From Marinicella gelatinilytica (GTDB lineage Bacteria; Pseudomonadota; Gammaproteobacteria; Xanthomonadales; Marinicellaceae), in assembly GCF_026410405.1 (NCBI RefSeq), contig NZ_JAPMLN010000002.1, positions 2,056-66,055 of the forward strand: 64,000 nucleotides of DNA, in the 5' to 3' direction. The translations under genes and the position numbers were made by a program. Shown here piece after piece: positions 16,145 through 26,418 of this stretch. Below the pieces are notes generated by a model, which searched no databases, was not told the origin of the DNA, and worked only from the letters and a program-made list of their open reading frames with translations. How positions within the stretch are numbered: position 1 is the stretch's first letter; every line of letters starts with the position of its first letter.

Positions 16145-18616
16145 ATGAGTTTTTTAGCTTTATTGGGTATGTATATTCTGGTCATTCTAGCCAGTGCTTA
16201 CCTACGAACATCCGTTAAAACATGGACACTGGCCACAGCGGTGGTGTTGGGACTTTGTATTTTTCTGACCGATACTTCTTTTTGGGCAGCATTATTTATT
16301 GTCATCTTGTTCGCCGTTCCGGCTTTGTTTTTAAATATTAAGTCGATTAGGCAACAATATTTCACCCAGCATTTCTTAAAATTCTTCCGCAAAGCCTTAC
16401 CACAACTATCTGAAACTGAGCGCGTGGCATTAGAAGCCGGCACCGTTCATTGGGATGCTGAATTATTTAGTGGCAAACCTAATTTCAAACGCTTACACGC
16501 CATGAAAAAACCGGAACTAACCACCGAGGAAAAAGCTTTTTTGGACGGTCCGGTACAAACTTTATGCGAAATGCTGGACGAACATGAATACAATCATGTG
16601 AAAGGCGATATGCCCAAAAAGGTATGGGATTTTATGGCCAAGGAAAAGTTTTTCGCGATGATTGTGCCTAAAGAATATAACGGCTTAGGTTTTTCTGCCC
16701 TGGCACACTCTTATGTACTCCAAAAAGTGGCTTCCCGGAGTGCCGTGGCTGCCGCTACGGTGGCAGTACCTAATTCGCTTGGGCCCGCAGAGCTGTTGTT
16801 ACACTATGGCACTGAAGAACAGAAAAACCACTATTTACCGCGTTTATCAGCCGGTAAAGAAATTCCTTGTTTTGGTTTAACCGCACCCAGTGCCGGTTCA
16901 GATGCCACTTCAATTCCTGATATTGGCGTGGTCTGCAAAAAAACCATTGATGGTAAAGAAGTCTTGGGCATTAGTCTCACCTTTGACAAGCGCTATATTA
17001 CATTGGCGCCTGTTGCCACTGTGGTCGGCTTAGCTTTCCAAATGACCGACCCCGATAAAATTTTAGGTGACAAAGCGCATTTGGGCATTACCTTGGCCCT
17101 CGTTCCAAGCGACACACCTGGTATGGAAATCGGACGTCGTCATTTACCTTTGGATGTTCTTTTTATGAACGGACCTGTACGTGGCAAAGATGTGTTTGTA
17201 CCCATGGACACCATCATTGGCGGCGAGAAAATGATTGGACACGGCTGGCGTATGTTGTCAGAGGTGTTGGCCATAGGACGTGCCATATCCTTGCCTTCAA
17301 GCTCCACGGGTGGTGCCAAAATGGTGGCTTATTCCACCGGTGCCTATGCCCGTATTCGTAAACAGTTTAACTTGCCCATCGGTCGTTTTGAAGGTATCGA
17401 GGAAGCCTTATGTCGTATTGCCGGCAAAACCTATTCCTGTGCCGCTGTTTCTACCATGACTGCGGCTGCCGTGGATCGCGGTGAGAGACCTTCCGTGCCG
17501 TCAGCCATTGCTAAAATGCACGCCACTGATATGGCCCGTTCTATTATCTCCGATTCCATGGATATTCATGGCGGTAAAGGCATTATCATGGGGCCCAATA
17601 ATTACCTGGGTCGAGCTTGGATGGGCGCACCGATTTGGATTACCGTTGAAGGTGCTAATATTTTAACCCGAAGTTTAATTATCTTTGGTCAAGGTGCCAT
17701 TCGCTGCCATCCCTATGTTTTAAAAGAGATGGAAGCTGCCAATTTGGCAGACCAAGAAGAATCCCTGAAAACATTTGACCATTTGTTATTTAAACACATG
17801 GGCTATACATTCCAGAATGCCGTTCGTTCATTTTTCCAAGGCCTTGGCACGTGGCGACTTGAGCCCAGTCCCGGGGACAAGTTTACCAAACAGTTTTATT
17901 CTAAAATCACCCGCTACAGCGCTTCCTTTGGCTTTGCCTCAGATGTCGCGATGTTGAGCCTGGGTGGTTCATTGAAAAAACGTGAATCCACTTCCGCACG
18001 ATTAGGTGACGTTTTGAGCCATTTATACATGGCTTCAGCTGTATTAAAGCGTTACTTGGACCAGGGTCAACACAGTGCTGATCAACCCGTGGTGGCATGG
18101 GCCATGCACCATCATTTCTATGAAATTGAACAAGCGTTGAAAATGCTGAGCTATAACTTCCCGAATAAGGCCATTGGTTTCATGCTGCGACGGGTGATTT
18201 TCCCCTTAGGCACACACGAATTGCCACCTGGCGACCGGCTTGGTCATAAAGTGGCAACTTTGTTGCTGTCACCCAATGAAACCCGCGATCGTTTATGCGA
18301 CGGCATAGACACCCAGGTATCCAAAAACCACTTAGTCGCTAAAATGAATCAGGTTCTGGCTAAAGTGATTGACACTGAGCCTTTAGAGCGCCGAATTTTG
18401 AAAGCCCAAAAAAGTGGCGAGATTAATGCCATTGATCCGGTTGAACAGCTGAATCAAGCCTTAGAGCGCGATATTATAAATAAAAGTGAGTTCGACATCC
18501 TCTCTGAAGTCAGAAAGCTGGTGTCTGAGGTTATCGCGGTTGATGATTTCCCTCATGATGCCTTTGACAGAACTGAAGCCTATCAGCCAAAAGATGATGT
18601 AAAAATAGCCTTATAA
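16145..18616 (+). CDS. fadE: Acyl-CoA dehydrogenase FadE
   Basis: This is an 823-residue flavoenzyme that starts fatty-acid beta-oxidation. Two N-terminal membrane segments (about residues 1-68) precede a linker. The acyl-CoA dehydrogenase core follows with GLTAPSAGSDA, the FMNGPVRG segment and the DIHGGKGI motif, and then the long C-terminal FadE extension (DUF1974). Length and order match E. coli FadE. AGG precedes the ATG. The divergent TetR gene and its candidate operators suggest that it is derepressed by fatty acids. A strong terminator follows at 18640-18666. Confidence 0.95.
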   Translation: MSFLALLGMYILVILASAYLRTSVKTWTLATAVVLGLCIFLTDTSFWAALFIVILFAVPALFLNIKSIRQQYFTQHFLKFFRKALPQLSETERVALEAGTVHWDAELFSGKPNFKRLHAMKKPELTTEEKAFLDGPVQTLCEMLDEHEYNHVKGDMPKKVWDFMAKEKFFAMIVPKEYNGLGFSALAHSYVLQKVASRSAVAAATVAVPNSLGPAELLLHYGTEEQKNHYLPRLSAGKEIPCFGLTAPSAGSDATSIPDIGVVCKKTIDGKEVLGISLTFDKRYITLAPVATVVGLAFQMTDPDKILGDKAHLGITLALVPSDTPGMEIGRRHLPLDVLFMNGPVRGKDVFVPMDTIIGGEKMIGHGWRMLSEVLAIGRAISLPSSSTGGAKMVAYSTGAYARIRKQFNLPIGRFEGIEEALCRIAGKTYSCAAVSTMTAAAVDRGERPSVPSAIAKMHATDMARSIISDSMDIHGGKGIIMGPNNYLGRAWMGAPIWITVEGANILTRSLIIFGQGAIRCHPYVLKEMEAANLADQEESLKTFDHLLFKHMGYTFQNAVRSFFQGLGTWRLEPSPGDKFTKQFYSKITRYSASFGFASDVAMLSLGGSLKKRESTSARLGDVLSHLYMASAVLKRYLDQGQHSADQPVVAWAMHHHFYEIEQALKMLSYNFPNKAIGFMLRRVIFPLGTHELPPGDRLGHKVATLLLSPNETRDRLCDGIDTQVSKNHLVAKMNQVLAKVIDTEPLERRILKAQKSGEINAIDPVEQLNQALERDIINKSEFDILSEVRKLVSEVIAVDDFPHDAFDRTEAYQPKDDVKIAL

Positions 18617-18639
18617 TAGTGATTTAATTTTGAACCCCT

Positions 18640-18666
18640 AAAGCCCGACTTGCTCGGGCTTTTTTT
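18640..18666 (+). terminator. Rho-independent terminator of fadE
   Basis: A perfect 9-base stem AAAGCCCGA (18640-18648) pairs with TCGGGCTTT (18654-18662) around a five-base loop. The T-run continues to 18666. It works on the plus strand; the minus strand lacks a long T-run here. Confidence 0.92.
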
Positions 18667-18667
18667 A

Positions 18668-21220
18668 TTAGTTAACCGGGATTGGTGGTTTTGGTAAGGA
18701 TTGATCAGATTCCAATAAGCCTAAAGATGTTAACTCGTTAAACATTTCAGATAAATACTGTTGCTCTGACAACCGTGGGTATTGATGACTGTGTATCAAC
18801 ACCGCAGCCATCACCTCAAATTCCAGCTGGTGACTGCTGTCAGTTTTAACCAATTTAGCCCGCATGTCAGCCAAAGCGTCAGTCACATCTTCAGGCTTTC
18901 TTGGTTGGCTTAAGATGGCTTGTCTTAATTGTTTAAAATAGCGATGCTGTGCTTGTGTCCCATAAACCAATTTTGACTTTATCAAAGCCGCATGTTCCCA
19001 CACCCAGGCGCGATTTTGCTGATAATTTGCAAATTCAACTAGTGACGTCACCAAACTGCCTGAATTACCATTCGGTCGCAGTTGCAAATCAATGTCATAC
19101 AAATGTCCATGATATAGCCTGGCAGTGAGATGGTGGGTAATTCTTTTCACCCAACGCTGCATAAAGTGGCGTTGATCATTGCTTAACTCCTCACAGTCCA
19201 GGACGAACACCAAGTCCATATCGGATGATAATTTCATTTGTCCCGAAGCCAAAGAACCATAAGCAATGACCATCAGCTGTTGACAAGTTATGATCGATTC
19301 CGGTGTCGGTTTTAATTTATGGCAAGTTTCCTTATGACTGTATTCAATCACCTGAGTTAAAATAAACTCAGCCAGTTGCGACAAGCGATGGCACGTCTGA
19401 CGGTTATCTTTTTCTTCATTTAACCAGTCACATATGATTAAAAACTGAATACTGAGTTTAAAATACCGAAGTGCTTCCATCCACTGCTCCACATCGTCCC
19501 CTCGAATACGTGACTGCTGCCAGTAATCCTGTAACCACGACTCATCCAGATTTTCAGGTAAATCATGTGGTTCAAACAACAGCTCTAACAACACGGGAAA
19601 CTGCGCCACCGTATTTGCCACATAATCATGTTGTTGCAATAATCGCAACAAAGCCACCAATACCGGTTGCTCTTTAACTAACATGGACAGATAACTGGGA
19701 CGCTTTAAGATGGCCTTTATCACCTGAAGCAGTCGTTGCCATGTAATCTCGGGGGTTTGCTGGTCATCATGAAAGCCTTTAGGATCAGCTGCGGCATGCA
19801 CGCGTTTTTCATTATGGGCATTCTCTGGAGACGACTGACGTCCTATTAATAGGGTTTGTTGGAGTAAATTATGAACTTTTTCACTGGTTGATTTGGGTAA
19901 TCGCTGTAATGGTAATTCAGCCATTTTGGCATTGATAAGGCGTTGTTCATCAACGGTTAAAACCACTTCAACAGTCGCCATATCAGCAAATAAGTGTCGA
20001 AATATGCTGTCAATTTGCTGCCTGTATGTTGTTAGCTGGCGACAATAATCAGACCAATTTGACTGACCAAAAAATGCTGCAATATGATCCTGTAATGCTT
20101 TTGACATGGTAAATTCATGATTAGGCAAATCATCCACAGCCTGTATAATATTCTCACTTTTACGCAGCCACAACCAGCCATGACTTAAAATGTCCTTATC
20201 ATGAGTCGATAGTTTTCGTGCCTCATACAGCTGCTGGATTTGTTGATAAATTGACACCCCTTGCAGCGTCTCATCACGACCACCAAAGGTCATTTGTAGA
20301 GATTGCACCACAAACTCCACCGACCGAATACCACCTAAACCATACTTTAAATCATCGGCTTCGTAATCAGTCAATAACGTCATGTCCGATTTAATTTTAG
20401 CCAAGGACTCAAAAACCGAATAATCTAAATGTCGGCGGTAGATAAATGGTTTAATGGTTGCCATAATACGCTCACCGGCTGTTTGATCTCCGGCCACCTG
20501 ACGGGCACGCATCCAAGCAAAGCGCTCCCATTCACGCCCTTCGCTCAACAAATATTGGTGTAATGCATCTACAGAGCATGACAACGGGCCCACTGAACCA
20601 AAAGGTCGCAAGCGCATATCCACTTGATATACGCGACCAACATCTGTGTACTGATCGAGTAATTGAATTATGTGCTGTCCAATGCGATTAAAATAACGGC
20701 CGGCATCCAAACTCTTGTCACCATCTGAGGAACCACCTTGTTCGTAGATAAACACCAAATCAATGTCCGAGGAATAATTGAGTTCGCCGGAGCCCAGTTT
20801 ACCCAAGGCAAAGATTTGTAATTGTTGTAATTGACCCGCTTCATCTCGCAATAAACCATAACGAGCAGACACATTTTCTACAGCGGCCTCATAGGCCTGT
20901 TGAATTAAAAAGTCAGCCAAATGGCTGACCGCATGTAACGCTGTCAAATGATTAACCACCGGCTGCAAGAAATCCTGAGAAGCGATATATGCCAAACGGG
21001 TTTGACGAAAACGACGCATAAAAGCCGCTAAGCTCAGGTGATGGTTTTGTTGACGACTTGTTTGCCAGTCTTGGGCTAATTGATAATCATCCAGTGTCGG
21101 ATAGCGTTGCTGAATGTTGGATACGACTGGCCAATGCTGTTGTATGAAAGGAAAAGCCACCAACCAAGACGGTTCAACTGTCTCTGCTGAAGTATCCTCT
21201 GTTAACCTTGGTGGCGACAC
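18668..21220 (-). CDS. glnE: Glutamine synthetase adenylyltransferase/deadenylase GlnE
   Basis: This 850-residue enzyme controls glutamine synthetase by adding and removing AMP. The N-terminal nucleotidyltransferase domain has GELNYSSDIDLVFIYE (removase) and the C-terminal one has SSDMDLVF (transferase). The protein is about 90 residues shorter than the E. coli enzyme, and the missing part is at the N-terminus. The start is a GTG at 21218-21220 without a strong ribosome site, nine bases after the DUF4124 stop, so translation may be coupled. No glnB or glnA was seen nearby. Confidence 0.93.
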   Translation of the reverse strand: MSPPRLTEDTSAETVEPSWLVAFPFIQQHWPVVSNIQQRYPTLDDYQLAQDWQTSRQQNHHLSLAAFMRRFRQTRLAYIASQDFLQPVVNHLTALHAVSHLADFLIQQAYEAAVENVSARYGLLRDEAGQLQQLQIFALGKLGSGELNYSSDIDLVFIYEQGGSSDGDKSLDAGRYFNRIGQHIIQLLDQYTDVGRVYQVDMRLRPFGSVGPLSCSVDALHQYLLSEGREWERFAWMRARQVAGDQTAGERIMATIKPFIYRRHLDYSVFESLAKIKSDMTLLTDYEADDLKYGLGGIRSVEFVVQSLQMTFGGRDETLQGVSIYQQIQQLYEARKLSTHDKDILSHGWLWLRKSENIIQAVDDLPNHEFTMSKALQDHIAAFFGQSNWSDYCRQLTTYRQQIDSIFRHLFADMATVEVVLTVDEQRLINAKMAELPLQRLPKSTSEKVHNLLQQTLLIGRQSSPENAHNEKRVHAAADPKGFHDDQQTPEITWQRLLQVIKAILKRPSYLSMLVKEQPVLVALLRLLQQHDYVANTVAQFPVLLELLFEPHDLPENLDESWLQDYWQQSRIRGDDVEQWMEALRYFKLSIQFLIICDWLNEEKDNRQTCHRLSQLAEFILTQVIEYSHKETCHKLKPTPESIITCQQLMVIAYGSLASGQMKLSSDMDLVFVLDCEELSNDQRHFMQRWVKRITHHLTARLYHGHLYDIDLQLRPNGNSGSLVTSLVEFANYQQNRAWVWEHAALIKSKLVYGTQAQHRYFKQLRQAILSQPRKPEDVTDALADMRAKLVKTDSSHQLEFEVMAAVLIHSHQYPRLSEQQYLSEMFNELTSLGLLESDQSLPKPPIPVN

Positions 21221-21229
21221 TTCAACGAG

Positions 21230-21682
21230 CTATTGACAATATTCTTTGATGGTTTGCTCAGCTTGTTGCAAGGCGTTGACCCGTTCTTCGTCAGACATAC
21301 GAACCTGTTCACCGGTTTCCGGATCAATACGTGCTACTCGCACACTGGCGTTCAATGCGTCACGATTGGCTTTGGCTTGCTGGCACAGTTTTTGTTGATT
21401 GATTTTATCAGCCGCAGCCAGGGTTTTTTCTGCTTCTGCTCGCTGCTGTGAGGTTTCACTGTCAGCGTCTTGAACAGGGTCAGTTTTAGCGACAGGCTCA
21501 GATTTTTCAGGCGTTGGAGCCGGTTTGGCGGCTTTGATTTTTAAGGTATCGGCTTGTTGATTGGCCGGTTTTTTTTCTGAATAATGGATATTTCCGTCTT
21601 TGTCCACCCATTTATAGACCTTGGTGGCTGTCACAGCAGTCACACTAAATGCACAAAGCAAAAAAATGATACTTAATTTCAT
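21230..21682 (-). CDS. Exported DUF4124 domain protein
   Basis: The protein has 150 residues. A signal peptide (about residues 1-19) precedes the DUF4124 segment KVYKWVDKDGNIHYSE and a Lys/Ala/Pro-rich charged tail. DUF4124 proteins are common periplasmic proteins of proteobacteria and their role is unknown. I chose the ATG at 21680-21682 because GGAGAA precedes it at a good distance. Longer in-frame starts would add a non-signal extension. It is divergent from pssA and probably co-transcribed with glnE. Confidence 0.85.
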   Translation of the reverse strand: MKLSIIFLLCAFSVTAVTATKVYKWVDKDGNIHYSEKKPANQQADTLKIKAAKPAPTPEKSEPVAKTDPVQDADSETSQQRAEAEKTLAAADKINQQKLCQQAKANRDALNASVRVARIDPETGEQVRMSDEERVNALQQAEQTIKEYCQ

Positions 21683-21792
21683 AACGTTCTCCACGTATAA
21701 TAGTAACCAATAATAAAAATAATCATGGTAAATAGCAAGCACGACCATTTTATTTTCTGTACAATTAATTATCCGTTAATTAACAACTAAAT

Positions 21793-22596
21793 ATGACCAA
21801 GTTAGATACAGCCAAGAAAAAAGGTATTTATTTATTACCGAACTTATTTACCACCGGTGCACTTTTTTCCGGTTATTACGCCATTATTTCCGCCATTGCA
21901 GAGAAATATGAAATGGCTTGTTTAAGTATTTTTATCGCGGCTTTATTAGACGCCTTAGATGGTCGTGTGGCACGTTTAACCAATACCCAATCTGAATTTG
22001 GCGAGCAATATGACTCTTTATCTGATTTGGTGTCATTTGGTATCGCTCCATCGATACTCATGTTTAACTGGTCATTGATATACTTAGGTGAAATTCATCC
22101 CGTCCTCGGCAAAATTGGTTGGCTCGCGGCTTTTATTTACGCCGTCAGCGCAGCTTTACGGTTGGCACGATTTAACACCCAAATAGGTACTGTCGACAAG
22201 GCCTACTTTCAAGGACTGCCATCACCGGCAGCCGCGGCAGTTTTGGCATCTTTTGTCTGGGTTTGTTTGGATTTGGATCTGATTGGAAAAGATTTACGCT
22301 TTGTTGCTTTACCACTCACCATTATTGTGGGTTTATTGTTGGTATCAAGACTGCGTTATTATTCTTTTAAAACCATCAACTTTAAAGAAAACGTGTCTTT
22401 TATTTGGGTGCTGATGCTGGTACTTGTGTTTGTGTTATTGACCATTAAGATGCAATGGGTTTTATTCATCACTTTCACCGCTTACGCCATCTCCGGCATT
22501 GTGATGACGGTCCATAATGTTCGTAAAAAGCGACAATCAAAACGTGGCAAAAAATCCAAGGACAAAGATGACCAAGATATCACAACCTCTGATTAA
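21793..22596 (+). CDS. pssA: CDP-diacylglycerol--serine O-phosphatidyltransferase
   Basis: This 267-residue membrane enzyme makes phosphatidylserine, the precursor of phosphatidylethanolamine. The CDP-alcohol phosphotransferase motif is visible at about residues 53-78, in LDALDGRVAR and YDSLSD. It belongs to the membrane-bound (type II) class, unlike the soluble E. coli enzyme, and has about eight membrane segments. The tail is strongly basic. It starts close to an inverted repeat (TTAATTA/TTAATTAA near 21765-21783). The next gene follows after three bases. Confidence 0.93.
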   Translation: MTKLDTAKKKGIYLLPNLFTTGALFSGYYAIISAIAEKYEMACLSIFIAALLDALDGRVARLTNTQSEFGEQYDSLSDLVSFGIAPSILMFNWSLIYLGEIHPVLGKIGWLAAFIYAVSAALRLARFNTQIGTVDKAYFQGLPSPAAAAVLASFVWVCLDLDLIGKDLRFVALPLTIIVGLLLVSRLRYYSFKTINFKENVSFIWVLMLVLVFVLLTIKMQWVLFITFTAYAISGIVMTVHNVRKKRQSKRGKKSKDKDDQDITTSD

Positions 22597-22599
22597 TGC

Positions 22600-24306
22600 A
22601 TGTCTGAAAAACAAAATTTCTTTGCCACTGAAACCGACCAACAGTCAGCCGGCACCTTAGAGCAACTGTCTTTATTGGCTGATTTAAGCCAAAACTTCGT
22701 CAACACCATGAATATTGATGAAGTTTTGCACCGTGCAGTCAAACAAATACGTATTTATATGGATGCTGAAGCCGCCAGTATCTTTTTAGTGGATAAAAGC
22801 AAACAAAACCTCATATGCCGAGCCAGCTCCGGCCCTGTTGATATCACCAATATGTCCATCAAAATTGATAGTGGCATTATTGGACGCACTTATACCGAAG
22901 GCCGATGCCAGATTATTGAAGATGCAAAAAAAGACAGGGATTTTGTCTGTCATGTTGATACCTTGACCGGTTTTCAAACACGCTCAGTTTTATGCTCACC
23001 GCTTATCAATAATGGCCAAACCATTGGCGTTATTCAATTATTAAATCATCAGGAAAATGCTTTATTCGATACCCGCGATGTGGATATTTTGCGACTTTTG
23101 GCGACACCGCTTGCTTTGGCCATTGCCAATGCGCGTTATACACTCGAGTTTGTCGAACAAAAAAGACTCAAAAAAGAACTCACTTTGGCCAGACGATTAC
23201 AGCGATCCTTATTACCCGGCCGCCAAGATCCCCCTTTCCCGGTGGTTGGCAGCAATTTATCAGCCAATGAGGTATCCGGTGATTTTTATGACTTTTTCAC
23301 TTTAAATGACGGTACCGTTGGGTTTTTTATTGGTGATGTTTCCGGTAAAGGCGTTGATGCGGCCATGCTCATGGTACGTGCCAGTAGTTTATTGCGCTGG
23401 ATTGGTAAAGACCAACTACCGCCGGGGCAATGGTTGGCCAAGGCCAACAAAGAACTGTGCGAAAAAGCTTCTCGCGGCTTGTTTGTCTGTGCTGCAGTGG
23501 GTTATTACCACCCTAGAACTGATACCGTAACCTGGTCAAATGCCGGTTTACCGCCGGTAATTTATATGTCACCGAATTGTGACATTGAAACTTGGCGAGC
23601 GGATGCGCCACCTTTAGGTATTAAAGCCAGCTCATTGTCTTTTGAGCAACAATCAAAAGTCCTTAACAATGGTGGTTTATATTTACTGACCGACGGACTC
23701 ACAGATGCCCGTGACGAACATGATCAACGCATGGAGTTAGAGGGCGTCATCAAACACATTAAAGACATTGAGTCAGAAGCACCGGAAGTGAGAATTGGTA
23801 AGCTAATCACCGCCACTCGACGTAACCGCCTTAATGATGACGCCACCATTATACTCATTGAAAAACGGGATCATTTAACTGAACATATTTTATTGAACAT
23901 TCAATTTCTGGCCGATCCCTGTGAATTAAAAATGGTGAGAGATCAGGTGAGTGAGGTTGTTAACGATGTGGGCTTTAATCCATCACAACAACAAAAAATC
24001 ATATTGGCTCTGGATGAAGCCATCACCAACATTATCCGTCATGCCTATAAAAATACCGAAGACGGTGAAGTGGAATTAGCCATTTTACGCCAAGCCAATA
24101 CATTAAGTTTTTATTTGCGGGATTTTGCACCGGAAGTCTACGACAGCAGCATTAAGCCCCGAGATTTAACTCAATTAAAACCGGGGCAAATGGGCATTAA
24201 CTTTATCGATACTGTGATGGATTCTTGGGAATTTGCCACGCCAAAAGACGGATACGGTAATCTTTTAATTATGAAAAAAGAAATTGTCAAAGCCACAAGC
24301 GATTGA
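22600..24306 (+). CDS. GAF-SpoIIE phosphatase-HATPase fusion (partner-switching regulator)
   Basis: The protein has 568 residues. A GAF sensor domain (about residues 25-175) is followed by a short coiled coil rich in Arg/Lys/Leu. A PP2C-type SpoIIE phosphatase domain (about 200-405) has SGDFYDF, GDVSGKGVDAAM and LNDDATIIL. The C-terminal anti-sigma-factor kinase domain (about 420-560) has the N-box LDEAITNIIRHA and GQMGINFID. Phosphatase and kinase together suggest reversible phosphorylation of an STAS anti-anti-sigma protein. No such partner is seen in this window. It follows pssA by three bases but its role need not be shared. Confidence 0.88.
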   Translation: MSEKQNFFATETDQQSAGTLEQLSLLADLSQNFVNTMNIDEVLHRAVKQIRIYMDAEAASIFLVDKSKQNLICRASSGPVDITNMSIKIDSGIIGRTYTEGRCQIIEDAKKDRDFVCHVDTLTGFQTRSVLCSPLINNGQTIGVIQLLNHQENALFDTRDVDILRLLATPLALAIANARYTLEFVEQKRLKKELTLARRLQRSLLPGRQDPPFPVVGSNLSANEVSGDFYDFFTLNDGTVGFFIGDVSGKGVDAAMLMVRASSLLRWIGKDQLPPGQWLAKANKELCEKASRGLFVCAAVGYYHPRTDTVTWSNAGLPPVIYMSPNCDIETWRADAPPLGIKASSLSFEQQSKVLNNGGLYLLTDGLTDARDEHDQRMELEGVIKHIKDIESEAPEVRIGKLITATRRNRLNDDATIILIEKRDHLTEHILLNIQFLADPCELKMVRDQVSEVVNDVGFNPSQQQKIILALDEAITNIIRHAYKNTEDGEVELAILRQANTLSFYLRDFAPEVYDSSIKPRDLTQLKPGQMGINFIDTVMDSWEFATPKDGYGNLLIMKKEIVKATSD

Positions 24307-24365
24307 TTAAGATGTCACCACTTGCTTAACAGCACATTCTTTAACCTATAAATCACACAATCATT

Positions 24366-26342
24366 ATGTCTAATAAAATCATTTTAATGGCTTTGTTGTT
24401 GTTTTCATTAAACAGCCAAGCTGAACTTGTTCCGGTGGAGAATTTTGCCGCAAAATCTGACTTCATAAGCATGAAAATCTCACCTGATGGTAAACACATG
24501 GCGTTTACCTACGAACAGGATTCATCCATTAATTTGGGTGTTATGGACATGAAAACCAAAGAAGGTATTTATTCTTTTGAGATGGGCGATAACCGTGAAG
24601 TCGCTTTTTTCTATTGGGGCAACAATAAACGGCTCATTATTCAAAGCCAGCGAATAACCGGCTGGTTAGATGGTGCCCCCAAATACCCAGAACTGTTTAG
24701 CGCCGATTATAATGGCAAAAATAGACAGATGCTGTGGGATTTTCAACGCTCATTTGTAAGCGCTGTATCATTACTAGAAAATGATAAAGATCACGTTCTT
24801 GTTTCTAAACATCATTATTCTGATAATTTCAGTGCCAAACTTCAACGACTTAATATTAATAATGGCAAAATGTTATTTGTTGCAGACTCACCTAAAATCA
24901 CAGGTGGTTTGGATTCCCGCATCTTATATATTGCCGTAGATAGTGATGAGAATCCGCGATTTGCTCTCGAATACGATCCTGTTGTAGCTGAAAACTTTGA
25001 AGATGATATGACTTATTTACATATCAAAAACAAAAATGGAAATTGGCAAATCTTAGAACTGGATGTCCAGCATGACAAACAACCAACCATTAACGGTCTG
25101 GGTTTTAACAAAGATAATTCAAAGTTTTATTTTACCTCTAATCATGACTTAGATCACAACGGCAACACCGGTTTGTTTGTTTTAGACTACAAAGACAATA
25201 GCATTTCTAAACTATTCCGTCATGAAGACGTTAATATTGGCAGTGCTCTATTCGGTCGAGATAATCAAGTGATTGGTGTCAGTTATGAAGCCGGATATCC
25301 AGGGTATTATTATATTGATGATAAGGGCAATACGGAAGATATTACACTTCATAAACAATTACGCGCGACATTCAAAGGTCAAGAAATTGTCATAAGTAGT
25401 TATACCAAAAACCGTAAAATGGCTACCCTTATGGCTTACAGCGATAAAAACCCAGGAACCCATTATCTCTATGATTTAAAAAACCAAAAAATTGAATTCT
25501 TATCCAACAGCAAAACTGGGATAGACTCAAAACAAATGGCGGCTGTTGAGCCCTTCACTTTACAAGCTCGAGACGGTTTAAAAATGTATGGTCAAATGAC
25601 TTTACCACCGGGCAAAGAATTAAAAGATCTGCCATTGGTTATCTTTCCACATGGCGGACCTTATGGAGCAATAGATCGTTGGGGCTGGAATGCCCGCGCA
25701 CAACTACTGGCATCACGCGGTTATCTGGTTATCCAGTTAAACTATCGTGGTTCAGGTGGTTATGGTGAAGACTTCCAGGAAGCCGGTTACGGTGAATGGG
25801 GCACCACCATGCAGGACGATTTAACCGATGCCACTTTATGGGCAGTCAATAAAGGCTATGCTGATAAAGACCGCTTGTGTATTCATGGCGTTAGTTATGG
25901 CGGCTATGCGGCTTTAAATGCGGTTGTGCGTGAACCAGATTTATATAAGTGTTCAATCCCGGATGCCGGTTTATATGAAATCGAATTGCAATGGGATAAA
26001 GCCGACTCTTTTAAAGGTCGCCCCAAAGCCAAAGAAAATTATAAGAAACAGAGCTTTGGAAGTACAGATAAAGCCGTTTTAGATGCCCGTTCTCCGGCTT
26101 TACATGTCGATAAAATTAAAGCTGCTTTGTTACTGGTACATGGTACAGAAGATGTCCGGGTGCCCATTGATAATGCTTATTTTCTTGAAAAACAATTACA
26201 AAAAGCCGGCAAATCTTATGAGAAAATCTATCGCGAAGACGGTCACGGTTTTCAAAAAGTACCTTATCGCGTTGAATTGTACAATAAAATGCTGGCTTTC
26301 TTAGATGAACACATTGGTGATAAAGCCCAGGTATCTGAATAA
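24366..26342 (+). CDS. Exported S9 family (prolyl oligopeptidase/DPP-like) peptidase
   Basis: The protein has 658 residues. A signal peptide ending near residue 19 (LNSQA) is followed by a beta-propeller-like N-terminal half. An alpha/beta-hydrolase then begins at about residue 400, with FPHGGPYGAIDRW, the nucleophile in GVSYGGYAA, the acid in GTEDVRVP and the His in EDGHGF. The catalytic triad is complete. It probably degrades peptides in the periplasm or outside. A possible promoter (TTAACA, 15-base spacer, TATAAA, about 24325-24351) precedes it. Confidence 0.9.
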   Translation: MSNKIILMALLLFSLNSQAELVPVENFAAKSDFISMKISPDGKHMAFTYEQDSSINLGVMDMKTKEGIYSFEMGDNREVAFFYWGNNKRLIIQSQRITGWLDGAPKYPELFSADYNGKNRQMLWDFQRSFVSAVSLLENDKDHVLVSKHHYSDNFSAKLQRLNINNGKMLFVADSPKITGGLDSRILYIAVDSDENPRFALEYDPVVAENFEDDMTYLHIKNKNGNWQILELDVQHDKQPTINGLGFNKDNSKFYFTSNHDLDHNGNTGLFVLDYKDNSISKLFRHEDVNIGSALFGRDNQVIGVSYEAGYPGYYYIDDKGNTEDITLHKQLRATFKGQEIVISSYTKNRKMATLMAYSDKNPGTHYLYDLKNQKIEFLSNSKTGIDSKQMAAVEPFTLQARDGLKMYGQMTLPPGKELKDLPLVIFPHGGPYGAIDRWGWNARAQLLASRGYLVIQLNYRGSGGYGEDFQEAGYGEWGTTMQDDLTDATLWAVNKGYADKDRLCIHGVSYGGYAALNAVVREPDLYKCSIPDAGLYEIELQWDKADSFKGRPKAKENYKKQSFGSTDKAVLDARSPALHVDKIKAALLLVHGTEDVRVPIDNAYFLEKQLQKAGKSYEKIYREDGHGFQKVPYRVELYNKMLAFLDEHIGDKAQVSE

Positions 26343-26383
26343 GCAAGCCAACCTTACGTATAGAAGTTTGCGGGCGCTCATGA

Positions 26384-26416
26384 GATAATAGACCGGTTTT
26401 TTTAACCGTTATTATC
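26384..26416 (+). promoter_or_regulatory. Hairpin abutting the metG start codon
   Basis: GATAATA (26384-26390) pairs with TATTATC (26410-26416), and inside this CGGTT (26394-26398) pairs with AACCG (26404-26408) around five T residues. The foot of the hairpin is two bases before the metG ATG, and no ribosome-binding site is seen. Confidence 0.5.
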
Positions 26417-26418
26417 TG

